From positions 19,644,072 to 19,708,071 of the forward strand of contig CM040097.1 in assembly GCA_022496805.1 (NCBI GenBank): a stretch of DNA of 64,000 nucleotides, read 5' to 3'. The stretch comes from Pohlia nutans (Eukaryota; Streptophyta; Bryopsida; Bryales; Mniaceae). Of this stretch, positions 47,348-58,168 are shown piece after piece. The notes beneath the pieces were generated by a model. The model saw only the letters and a program-made list of their open reading frames with translations. It did not search any database and was not told the DNA's origin. How positions within the stretch are numbered: position 1 is the first letter of the stretch; the number at the start of each line of letters is the position of its first letter. A program made the translations under genes and the position numbers.

Positions 47348-48821
47348 CTATGGATCTGCAGTCAATGTAATGATTTTTATTTCAACAACCTTACCGACTT
47401 GGTAGAGATGCCCTTCCGGCAAGAAAATGGTGATCACCACAACTGGCACTGTTCTGAAAATAATATCACTAAAACTACAAAGAACGTCCAGTTAACTAAC
47501 ACATATCACCAATAATAAATAAAATACAAGCAAATTCCCGATAGAAACCAATGTCCCAAACTAAAAGACAGAAATAAAAGTTTGCGACAATTCTAGACCA
47601 CACAGCTATAGGCCCAAGGTTTAGTGGTTGTAAGAAGTTCGAACTCAAGTTTAGACTCACGGTTATAGGGTCCAATTTATTTCATCCCTAAGACTAATGC
47701 TCCTATAAATTCATCCTCGACTATTTTCCCATTCTCTTATTTCCTCTGTCCTTGGAGCTCTACATTATCCCCTATGACTCCATTATCTCCTACGTCTCCA
47801 TTATCTCCTATGGCTCCATTGTCTCCTACCTCTTGGCACCTGTGCCATAATGGCTCTAGATATCTTGATCTTCCTCGCATGAGGAAGAGCATTTTATTAA
47901 ATGACGAGGCTCGATCACTGCACAAAAATGGGAAAATGAAGGAAAAGCCTGAATTGAAGAAGCCCAAGAGTAAATTATTTCAGGCTCGATTTAAGGCTCA
48001 ACAGTCCAAGAAGACTAACTATTGAAAGCTGACAAGCCCAAGAGTAAGCCTAAATTATTTGAGGTTGACAAGCCCAAGAGTAAGCCTAAATTATTTGAGG
48101 TTGACAAGCCAAAAACCAAGTAAGCCTCCATTGAAGAGGCCAAGAAGAAATTCTTCGTTGTACCCAACGCAAGGTGCTTGAAGCCTCAACTACATGCCAA
48201 CCCATTGGAGGACTGGGAGCCACCATTGGAACCAGAGACGATGGTTGAGAAAGTGGAAGTGTCAACATATCCTATTTGGAGCATTTGGGATTAGCCTACG
48301 GTTCTCTAGCCCTAGCATAGAACTAGGGCAATAGAACCAGTAGTAGCAGACTCTTCTATGTACATAAAAAACTCTACCAAGAATTTGTAAATAATTTTGT
48401 AAATAAAAATGAACAAATCTTCCATACAAAGCAACCATCTCCAGTTTCCGTGGCTCTCACATCATACCGAAAAATACCGATATTCACCCAAAAAAAAGAA
48501 AAAGGAAAACGATGGATAAAACAGTATTTACTATTTTATTTGGAATTGTGTGTTCTATTGTGCATTTTAATTCCATATACATGTTAATTACATTTACATG
48601 TTCATTTCATATAATTGTGACATTTACACTGTAAATTGATTTACATATTAATTTCAGTATTTATTATTTTAATTTTATGAGTATGAATAGTGTTCTATTG
48701 TAACACTATTGTAACTATCTCGGTACCTCACACAAATCTCAAACACATGCCACTTATGGCTGTTGCTCTTTCATCACCACCTCCAAAGACATCACTATGT
48801 CGAGTATGAAACATGTTTAAC
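47348..48821 (+). other. Unidentified stretch with a coding-like 36-bp repeat
   Basis: A short open frame at 47774-48025 begins with CTCC-repeat-derived Ser/Pro peptides. It is followed by a 36-bp unit present twice (48031-48066 and 48067-48102) plus a partial copy; read in frame it gives DKPKSKPKLFEV each time. Stop codons separate this from its neighbours. I do not recognise the product. It could be a decayed gene or part of a retroelement. TATAAATT lies at about 47704 upstream. Confidence 0.35.
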
Positions 48822-48848
48822 AAACCCACCGAGTGGATATGGATCGTA

Positions 48849-49526
48849 CCATTTTGCCAAGTAGTCAACAGGTATCCCATACCCCAACTTAAATTTCAAC
48901 TCAGCTGCCTCATTCGAGTATGCGCTACCAACGATTTGGCATCGGCTGAAGAATTCAAAGCCAATGAATTATTAAAACTGGAGGAATGAGAAAACCTAAA
49001 CTAGCCAACTCATCCTCGTAAGCGAAACATAAGCAGCCTTCTCACCTTACGGTGGCTCAGTCTTGCTAATTTTACTATGCATGTCATCAAACAAAGCAGG
49101 ATAAGATAATGATTTTCAACAGAATTGAACATTTTTCTTGAAATTTCTTAGGAATTCAAACAATGCCAAAAATTGCTCATGCTGCATTACTCACCAGTCA
49201 TGCCAGTCTCCCGAAGAGGAATAAACTTGGTGACAGCAAACAGATGTGTGACACTCGTATGATCGAGCAATTTGTCCTGTGGAAAAAACAGAACCATCAA
49301 ACCCTAATTATTCGATTTGTTCTGTGTTTAAAGCCGCCATTTTTATGCTGTAAGCACACATACAAGCATTGAAAAACGTTCAAATAAAGAAATCACTGGA
49401 ACCCTAAACCCTAATCTTGATACTCACGCATCAGGGCTTTCTTCTGTGTGACAAAGCACACCGGGTCCTTGCCGCGAACGCCGATGGACGTATTTCCAGA
49501 TGCCTTCACAGTGTTTTATGCATACT
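48849..49526 (-). pseudogene. PAA: 20S proteasome subunit alpha-1 (PAA, alpha type-6) pseudogene
   Basis: Three consecutive exons of the proteasome core alpha-1 subunit remain on the minus strand. Exon a (49526-49428) encodes VKASGNTSIGVRGKDPVCF. Exon b (49276-49195) encodes DKLLDHTSVTHLFAVTKF and ends in GMT. Exon c (48945 to about 48849) encodes ADAKSLV, then, after a frame change, NEAAELKFKLGYG and PVDYLAKW. Splice borders at a/b and b/c are recognisable, and the b/c phase is correct (ACT-G joined to CC-GAT). Lesions are a TAA right after the conserved EYA, a 1-bp deletion in exon c, and no exons before or after. Because introns persist, it arose from a DNA duplication, not from mRNA. The active protein would be a structural ring subunit of the 26S proteasome. 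Confidence 0.82.
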
Positions 49527-51601
49527 CTACAAAATTAGAAAACAGAGCCAATCACTTAACATTTTGCGCTCGAGAGGTAAAGAATCCAACATCAGAAAAT
49601 TCTCGATACTTTGATCTATGGATACATGAATCGAACTACCGAGAGAATTAAATGCATACTCTACAAAAACGAAAGAAAAGTAAAAATGTATATATATTAT
49701 TTATGTATTTATTTATTTATTTGTTTGGTTTATCCTTATTTCTTTCTTTTTTGTTTTCGATCTAAGTGTATAACCGCCAACAACTTTGAATTGCACTCCA
49801 AAGGTCATATGAAAAGTACAAGGCATACTTGATGTAGTTTACCACCTACATCTCTCAATTAGACTCAAGTATGCCATTAACACGTCACCACACGTGGATT
49901 GTGCAATCATGATGTGTGAAATTTAAGAAGAGAAGATACACTAGTTTGAGTCGTTTTGAGAGCCCTAAATCAGGTTACACTATTCAATGTCACACCCTAA
50001 ATAAGTTGTTGACCAACTCATGCACATCCATTTATTTAGAGCGAGAGACTACCTACAGTACTCGTGGACATGCTCTAAGCTACGGTAGATGAACCTAATT
50101 GTGACACTATATTTTTCAAAAGTGTAATCTATGACTTAAATAGAAATGTAAGTTTATTGAACTTTACTGTACTTCAAAGCCATCTGCACCATTCTTTGCA
50201 AGGTCATAGTTAATTCTTCCTTGCTTTGTCATTAGCCTTAGCAATAGTTGATTGATTCAACAATAGTTAGTTCGGCAATAGTCATGGTTGTTGATTTTTT
50301 AATTGTCTCTAGAAGAATATTTGGTATGGTTTTCAGTTATACTCTAAAAGAGTACCGTACCTTCATAGTAACTTCATCCCTCCTCATACGAATAATTAAT
50401 TATTTTCAAAAAATCAGATTGATTTGCAAGGAAAATAATTTATTTATTTTCAATTTTTTTCAAAAATAATTAATAGCCATTTAGTCGTTCATCCAAAGTT
50501 TTCTAGTGTGCATGTAGACCATCAGAAACATGGAGCGCTTGTGAGAATATTAAAAAGGCCATATCAAGTTGAGAATATTAAAATGCCATATATTGGCCCA
50601 ATTACAATGTACATGGGATCCGTTGAGTGGATTTTAGCCAAAGCGGGAGCAAATATGCTTTATTTAATAACAGACAATTTGACATTATTGTCCATTTGGA
50701 GCTTCACGAGTTAGCATGTAGTGCATATGGACTGGCTTTACCTAAGTGTAGTGTATTTTCATCTGACTTCGTTTTATGCTTATGTTGTAATATCTACTTA
50801 TTTTGTCTTTCTTTTAATTTAATTTTTCCATATTTTGTTAAACTTGCAACAAAATTTCCAAAATAATTTGTTTTTATTTTTTTCAATTATTTAAAAGCAA
50901 AGTTGTTATGAAAGTTCGGTACTTCTAGAAGGAGGCAAGACTAGTTTTATGACGTAATTGTGTTGATTATAGACGAAAAGTGGATACCGTACTACATGGT
51001 CAGCTTTGGCACTAATTATATTATTTAAATAAGAGCCAAAAAATTTGGAATTTATATTTATATTTTTTCCAACTTTAAAGAAGAAAATTTTCAAAAGTGC
51101 CAAATCTATTTTTTTAAATTGATTAAATATTTGACACTCTATAGATGATTATCATTGTGCACTACAATAACTCTCTTCATTTGCTCTATTTATGAATGAA
51201 CAACATGTTACAGTATGTCAATGAATTCATAGTGACAAATATGCTCATCACTGGCGCTTGCAATTTATCAACATTAGAGGATATACAAGAGACTTGAAAA
51301 GATCAGATCTAGCACACTCACCGATTGGAGGACTACATTACCAATCATTCACCCGACCACAACTCAAATCTTCAGAATATGGACAAACAAATGCACATTC
51401 AAATCAACAAGCTTGCCACCTTTCTTCCATCTCTTGCTAATTGTTTTATCATCTTGTACACAACTTGCTACAAATTTGCTTTTATAGAATGATCTAATTG
51501 CTAGAGACTCATATGAGCCACTATGTCGCAAAACCACACACTATGCTACCTATCTTTCAAAGGGTGGTAACTTTTTGAGAGACTTAGAAACTAATAGTTG
51601 A
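49527..51601. other. Spacer without recognised genes
   Basis: A second copy of the exon-a start (AGAGTATGCATTTAA on the minus strand) lies at about 49652-49668, 125 bp from the first, and still encodes EYAF. The remainder is AT-rich and featureless by eye. Confidence 0.45.
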
Positions 51602-52498
51602 TTGCACTATGCAAATGCTGCCACAACCAACAAGAAGCATACATGCCACTTTATTGCCACACAACGGATCCACAACAACTCTACCCAAGGCCACAGCTGT
51701 GACATCATCAACCACCTCCCTACCAACAGCAAACACATAATCCAAAGATCAAATTCGTGGCCCAACAAGGGCAAAGAACAAAGTTCAAAAGGGAGGGCAT
51801 TAACCATCACGTATGTTGATGATCTGGAGCTTGACAAGAAAACGATGCTAGCTGCTGATACTGAAGCATCACCTTTGTACGACAACCAACAGCAGAAGAT
51901 TCCTTCTAGATTCAAACAAGTTGCTACTGACATGAACAATGTGGTGCACCAACGGACCGTGGAGGCGTTCAACATGAATCCAACAATCTTTGCAAATATG
52001 TTTGATGTGCAAGGAAAACCAAACATCCTAGCCACAAGATTTCTCAGTCAAAATCGTTGCGGACACAACTCCAACACCAAGACACTCCCACAACCACAAT
52101 TTGACTGCACCGACACCAACATCCACATCAGCCAAGACTACAATGAGTACTACACCCAGGTAAGTAATAATAATCCTAACACTCTCAGTTTACTAACTCA
52201 CCTCTATTTGATTATGTGCACAAAGATTGACGAAAAGCTCATCGCAAAAAATAATAGAGTTTGCTATGAGAAACAAGGAAGGAGCATCAACAACAAAACC
52301 TGCAAAGAAGCAGGAACTGCACGACAACAACTCGGACAACAACAATGGTACTACTGCACAAGACAACAACACTGGTATGAGCATAAGGAGCAAACCAACA
52401 TTGTATGGATCAATGAAGCGAATTGGCATTGCAAGGAGCAAATCAACAACACGAAGGAACAACAAAAGCAAATTGACACCGCTTGGAACATTAAGTAG
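51602..52498 (+). CDS. Unrecognised 298-residue ORF, Asn/Gln/Thr-rich
   Basis: This is the longest uninterrupted frame in the window. Its product is rich in Asn, Gln, Thr and His, with no signal peptide, membrane segment or domain that I recognise. CAG-GTAAGT at about 52157 is a good splice donor, and from 52227 another frame stays open to 52547 (KEGASTTKPAKKQELHDN), so the true product may be spliced. The sense strand is C/A-rich like the LINE remnant downstream, which makes a retroelement ORF1 a fair guess. The start is simply the first ATG. Confidence 0.3.
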   Translation: MHYANAATTNKKHTCHFIATQRIHNNSTQGHSCDIINHLPTNSKHIIQRSNSWPNKGKEQSSKGRALTITYVDDLELDKKTMLAADTEASPLYDNQQQKIPSRFKQVATDMNNVVHQRTVEAFNMNPTIFANMFDVQGKPNILATRFLSQNRCGHNSNTKTLPQPQFDCTDTNIHISQDYNEYYTQVSNNNPNTLSLLTHLYLIMCTKIDEKLIAKNNRVCYEKQGRSINNKTCKEAGTARQQLGQQQWYYCTRQQHWYEHKEQTNIVWINEANWHCKEQINNTKEQQKQIDTAWNIK

Positions 52499-52542
52499 AC
52501 CAAATGTGATACCAATAGAGGCTATTCTTCATCATCCATGGT

Positions 52543-52760
52543 TTTAAATCACAAGCAGTATTTTTCAGAATTTGATGATCAATTTTGGTTTCATATTTTC
52601 TATTGAATGAATTTTCAAATACTTCTAATTTTTTTTAGATTTTTATGATTAAGTAAGCTTTATATACATGAGTGTAATTTTATACAATTTTCTAAAATAA
52701 AAATAAAAAGTTGATTAATTAGTGTGGTTAGATTCTGAAACATACTGCTTGTGATTTAAA
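52543..52760. mobile_element. Fold-back element with 18-bp perfect arms
   Basis: TTTAAATCACAAGCAGTA at 52543-52560 and TACTGCTTGTGATTTAAA at 52743-52760 are perfect inverted repeats, and similarity continues inward (TTCAGAAT/ATTCTGAA). A 25-bp direct repeat ending CTTCATCATCCATGGTT occurs at about 52519 and again at about 52819, so a larger insertion event around this element is possible. Confidence 0.65.
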
Positions 52761-53399
52761 TTGCCATATTTTTGCAATCATATCTCGAAAAAAATTTCTT
52801 TTTGGGATATGATTTTCAAGGCTATTCTTCATCATCCATGGTTAAAATTTGAGTCAAATTTGAGTTTTCAACCCATCTTCACATTGACGCAATACATACC
52901 AAAAAATGGGACTCCAAATTGGATCTAAAAATGGCATAATTTATTTTTGATTTTCAAATTTTTCTATAGTACATTGTAAAGCACCAAGTCTAGTACGATG
53001 TATTCAAATTTCATTCCATAAAACAAATTATCTTCTAAATGAGAGCATTTCATCCATCAAAGGGGGGCGGCCAACTACTTTTGTGAGTCACTGTACATGC
53101 CTTCACATGTAGAAGACAATTGATGTATACCAACAATCCAACAAAATATAATACAACAAATTATAACACATCCAAACCACACATACATATTATGTGCAGA
53201 CTTTAATAGAGACATAGCTCTTATAGGACGACAATTTTTTTTAATACAACACCACCACAAGCAAAAGACCTAGAATAGCATACATTTATAGAGAACCTCC
53301 AACTAACGTATATATATATATATAAAGAACTCCACCTTTTGGGGAGACCGGCGTGAATGAAATATCTGTTCATCCTACCATTGATTCAATGCCCACACG
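52761..53399. other. Spacer, possibly LINE 5' region
   Basis: AT-rich to 53.04 kb, then C/A-rich on the plus strand like the reverse-transcriptase remnant. No domain was recognised. A short (TA)n tract sits at about 53311. Confidence 0.4.
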
Positions 53400-56210
53400 A
53401 CAATGAACCCAACTAACATACATTTCAACAAACAATCTATTCTCCAAACATGGCGGCCAGAACTATAACCAAACCAACTTAATTGATGAATATTACGTTA
53501 AAACACCCAATAATACTTTACACACATCAAACATACATAATGACCATAATCTAAACTCAGACCACCCATCAATAACACTGCATATACCACCAAATACATT
53601 ACTAGCACGGCTCACACCAACAACAACAAACAAATCATCAAGAATTCTAAACCCCATGCCGCAAGAAAATATTGAAAATTTCAAAACATAATTAAAAAAA
53701 AAACGCACTTCAAATAATTGAACTCACCACAATACTAATGAATGAACAAATAACAAAAAATCAGTGGCAAACATCTTGTACAAAATTAGATCATAAGATA
53801 CAAAAAATATTAGACAAAATTCAAAAAACCTGTAGTGCACCACCTCTTCCATTATTAACGAACCGCACCTCTCAACACGGAGGCTTTCTACCAAGACTCC
53901 AAAAAAATGAAAAAACACTTATCTACTTACCATTTGATTAGAAAAGCAATTTACCTAACAAAAAACTCACCAAACTGGCAAATACATTCAATAATAGAAA
54001 AATTAAAAAACCATACCCACATCTTTGTTCCACCACCTCTAGACCAAGAATCAAACCAACAAGAATGAATTTAAACCTTAGTAAAACTAGCGAAAACCGC
54101 AAACATACAAGCCTATAAAATTACTACAAAACACACTCATCATTGTATCAAAAAGCCATATCAAAATATAGACAATTATACAAAAAAAGTCCAAAGAAAG
54201 TAAATAAAAAAGTCTACAAGAATCAAGAAACACCACCATCAGATTGCATTATGGACATAAACAATAATATATTAATTAGCCCACAAGACATAGCAAATGA
54301 AACATATATTTAACAATCAATTAGTAACAAACCCACAGTTCCAACAACTTACTACCAACCCAAACACCCACCTCATTGTACTAGTGGAGTCAGACAATAT
54401 CCATGGCACAAACTAGATGAATTTGTCATAGATAAAAGAGAAAACCAACAAACCCCATTACATGAATACCTCGACCAATAAACATACGACATGGCTTGAA
54501 ACACTTAGCCGACAACAAAAAACCCGGCTTAAAAAAAATTCAAATTCAATTCTAAAAAAATATGCCTAAAAGCTTTCATGAACTAGTAATCTACTATTTC
54601 TATTTTTTACTCATTGCCACAAACAAAAAAAATCTCATAGATGGTTTTGTCTCAAAGTATGGTTGACCCATTATACTTGCAAATACAATTTACAAACTAT
54701 TTACAGTACTCTTTCATCAATACACTCAACGTATGGCAAAAAAAATCAAATACTACACGTTATGTAAGAAGAATTTAGAGTAGAAAGAAGCACATACAGA
54801 CAACTCCAACTCCTTATAGCAGCTCTAGAACGAGCTCTAGAAGACGCAAGATTCACAAACCAAAACATCTACTTACTAGACATAGACTTCAAAAATGCAT
54901 TTGGATCCTTTGACCACGCAAGACTCCTAACCATAATGAAAGACCGGAGATACCCCAAAGATGCAGTAACACTAATTGGAAATATATACTCACATTCCAC
55001 CACCATATTTACTAGTGAACACTTTGGAAGAACAAAACCAATACCAATACAAAGAGTCACCATTCCAAAAGACACACTAAGCCCGTATCTATTTCTAATA
55101 TTTTTGGAACCATTACCTCATTGGCTACAAATAGGGAAAAACGGATATATATTTGGTACATCCAAGCTAACCATTAGCTCTGCAGCATACGGAGATGATC
55201 TAGCACTTCTCGGGGAGGTCACTTCCAAATATTACGTAACAACCTGCGAACAAAGATAGGGTCCAAATAAATCTTTGAAGATAATTTTTATAAATGATTT
55301 ACATTAATATAGGATGCTCACAATTCATTTCAAGAATAAAAATGAGAATATCCTTGAAATATTACTAATTATAGTAAGAATTATTTTTAAATTTTAGGGT
55401 ACTTTTAAATACCCTTTGTTCACACGTGATACTCAAAAGATACAAAGAGTGACCTCCCCGAGTAGCAGTTACAACAAATAACCTCCAATCATTGCAAACC
55501 CAACTAGATAAACTAGACAAATACTGTAAATGAGCCGAAATGAATTTAGGGGTACCAAAATGTGCGATCACAGGATGTCCCAATAAATCTAAAAGAAAAT
55601 ACAAAATTTAAAAAACCCAAATACAAAACCAAAATATATCTTACAGTAACCAACCACTGCCCTTCCTACACCAAAACGAACCATATGTATACTTTGGCAC
55701 ACAACTAGTACCCTCACTAAAATGGAAACTACAAACACACATCACCACAAATAAAGTAATAGACCAATGCAATCAACTTACAAACTGTCCAACAACAAGC
55801 AAACAAAAAATTATCATGGTAAACACCGTCATTAGAGCCGGTATTGCATACAACTTCTATGCAATCCCGTATTCTTTACCAACTATTAAAAAGCTTGATA
55901 AACAGATCATAGGAATCCAAAAAGAAATATGTACTTTACCAAAATGTACAGCAAACGTAATAACACAACTACCACATGAATTATTTGGACTTGAAGCATT
56001 CTCTCTAAAAAAAATGCATACTTACGTTGCATTGGTGAATAACTTAGAAACACACTTATTGACCCTGGAAGACTAGGGATAATATTCAGAGGACTCATAC
56101 ACCACATTCTAGCTAAACATGGAGGCGCGGAAGATATTCCAAGAATAAAATACCACCACTACGTCACAAAAATTACACTACAAACACTATTCCTCTTAAA
56201 AGGGCTGGGG
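53400..56210 (+). pseudogene. Dead LINE-type reverse transcriptase
   Basis: Non-LTR retrotransposon polymerase sequence on a strongly C/A-rich sense strand. RT motif A reads LLDIDFKNAFGSFDH (about 54874-54918), motif B DTLSPYLFLIFLEP (about 55070) and motif C AAYGDDLA (about 55182-55205). Conserved downstream segments include NLQSLQTQLDKLDKYC, MNLGVPKCAITGCPNKSK, YFGTQLVPSLKWKLQTHI and AGIAYNFYAIPYSLP, the usual C-terminal region of plant LINEs. Many stop codons interrupt all frames upstream of 54800, and the 254-bp MITE at 55209 sits nine bases after the catalytic YGDD. The endonuclease domain was not recognised and the exact ends are unknown. Confidence 0.85.
55209..55462. mobile_element. 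hAT-like MITE, copy 2 (254 bp), inside the LINE
   Basis: Same length and 15-bp inverted ends (CTCGGGGAGGTCACT) as the copy at 16741. It is flanked by TAGCACTT (55201-55208) and TAGCAGTT (55463-55470), an 8-bp target duplication with one substitution. Removing the element and one duplication copy restores a continuous reverse-transcriptase frame, DDLAVTTNNLQSL, which confirms the insertion point. Confidence 0.93.
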
Positions 56211-58049
56211 GAATCTGCTTCAAAAGCACAAATTATTCTTTGTTGGTTTTGAGGCCGAGTGCTTTTGCACGGTGGGGCAAAAAATTATTTCAGGCCACAC
56301 TTGATTTTGGAGGACCCTCTGATAGCTGTTTCAAGCCAAATTTGAAGGGCCAAGGTGGCCATACTCAGAACCTCACAAAAATTACACTACAATATATCTG
56401 AGGTTGTTTATTTGCAAACAAACCTTCAATCAGATAAAGAATTCTAGTACAGGGATTTGGTAGTTCATCAAATGGAAGAATGTCATCATAGCATAGCCAT
56501 CCTGGCCCTCCAAATCTGGCCTCGATAAGAGCATTCCCACCCATGCACGCTAGGACTAACTCGTTGAAATTATTCATCGACATTTGAAGGGCCCTTGCAC
56601 TCACACTCTCCCACCCTTACACGTCCCTCACATATCAAAAGTGCGCATCAAATAGTCAATGGACCAATCACAAGTAGAATGTGAGGATATAGTCAACTAA
56701 ATAGTGATTTGAAGGCCCAATTTCTAACACGCTAGGATTGAGAGTCAGGAGGTATTTTTGAAGGGCCCTTGGCACTTTTCATCTACCTTTTGAGTGTGAG
56801 AGACTCTGGGAGGGCATGGGTGGCCATGCTCTAAGGCAATACGCACGGCATCCAAAAGTAGATCCGGTTTCAAAATTATTTTATTTCCATTGGACTTGAT
56901 CTTCCTCCCTCCAACCCATGAGCATCGGAGTATCTTCAATCCAAGGGCCCGCCACTTGGCCAATGCCAGCCCGCCACTGCAGATTCTCCCTTCATACAAT
57001 TACATTTGATGATTGTCTCCCACGAATAGCCCGCAATTAAAGGGCATGAGCGAAAAAGGGACTCCACAACTTGGTGAGTGAACTATGAAATCTACAAAGG
57101 GTGCAATAGAGAGGGTCCTTGTTGACATGATGGGTGGGAGGATAAAATTAGGCGGGCCCTCCAAAAAAGCTTGTTGACAGCGGTCTCGTGCAACAGTGGC
57201 TATGCTCTTATATCCTACAAGTTTTCGGTACTAGAGTTGCTTCACTAAGTCCACATTTATTTATAAATAAGGTTAGGGCCACTTCACACTATGAGCGAAG
57301 GTCAAGAGGCCGTCGATTTCCACCAATCGAATTGCTAAAAACTAAGAATTTGGCCTCTCGGCCCTTCACACTAAGGTAGAAGGTTCTAAACCCGCCCCTT
57401 TAAGCGCTGTGGTATATGGTACGCATGAAAAAATATGAGGCATATTTTTTTGCTAAAAGGCACATGAGAATAAAGACCAACAAAGTTGAAATTATATTTT
57501 TTGGATGTTCCTAGAATAAGTTATGATTTTTCATAGTCAGTAACCAATAGGCTCCTATTTATGTCCACTAGCTGGAGCATAATCGATGAGGAAATGGTCC
57601 TATAGCCACGTTCAGACAAATAGTAACCAAGTATTAAAAGGTTCTAAAACAGACCTATAATTGATAAAACCTGCCATTGCAACACAAAGTCGCATAAAAG
57701 TCAAAATGTCAGTACAAGCAATAAAAAAAGAGTCTTTGGTTTAGATACATGCATGAAAGGCATGTAAAAGCAGTTATTTGGGGATGCCAAAATTAAGCCA
57801 CCTTGGCCCATTAAAAAATCCCTTCTAATTAAAAATCCACCCCCTTTCTCCCCCGCCAAGCCCCTGCCCTAAACAGTACCTAGTCCTCACCATACACGTC
57901 ATGCGAAGTTATTTTCCTGACCCGGCGCCAACGGCCACTGCTCCCAGCTCGGCTTGATCGTTGGACTGTCCTTCAACTTCGCTCGTCACTCCGCGGTGAG
58001 CTCTGCTTACTTAGTTGCGCCGCGCCGAGCTCGGATTCCCAAAGTTCGG
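56211..58049. other. Spacer with Harbinger-type fragments
   Basis: Contains the MITE at 56529 plus further isolated ends of the same type: GGTGGCCATACTC near 56355 and AGTGGCTATGCTC near 57198. CACAAAAATTACACTACAA occurs at about 56165 and 56375, direct repeats that could flank another insertion at the end of the LINE. No gene. The last 200 bases become GC-richer and lead into the CPN60 promoter. Confidence 0.5.
56529..56831. mobile_element. PIF/Harbinger-like MITE with TAA target duplication
   Basis: The left end GAGCATTCCCACCCATGCAC and the right end (complement) GAGCATGGCCACCCATGCCC form an inverted repeat of about 20 bp with three mismatches. TAA flanks both sides (56526-56528 and 56832-56834). 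A 3-bp TAA/TTA duplication is characteristic of PIF/Harbinger. The 303-bp body is non-coding. Confidence 0.72.
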
Positions 58050-58168
58050 TTTAAATACCCCTCCTCCCTTTGTAATTTTTCATCTTCTTCCGCTATCCAC
58101 TCTCTCCTGCCGTCGAGGACTCTGCTCTTGCTCGCCGTTTTGCTCCTGCGCGCAGTTCCGCTCCTGCA
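58050..58168 (+). promoter_or_regulatory. Promoter/leader of the CPN60-beta pseudogene
   Basis: TTTAAATA at 58050-58057 is a plausible TATA box. It is followed by a C/T-rich leader (TCTTCTTCCGC, CTCTCTCCTGCC) typical of plant housekeeping genes and an ATG at 58169 right before a GTACGG splice donor. The block from about 57900 is clearly more GC-rich than its surroundings. Confidence 0.4.

Noticed and set aside
49399..49416. Telomere-like CCCTAAACCCTAA
   Set aside because: Only about two units; too short for an interstitial telomere array.
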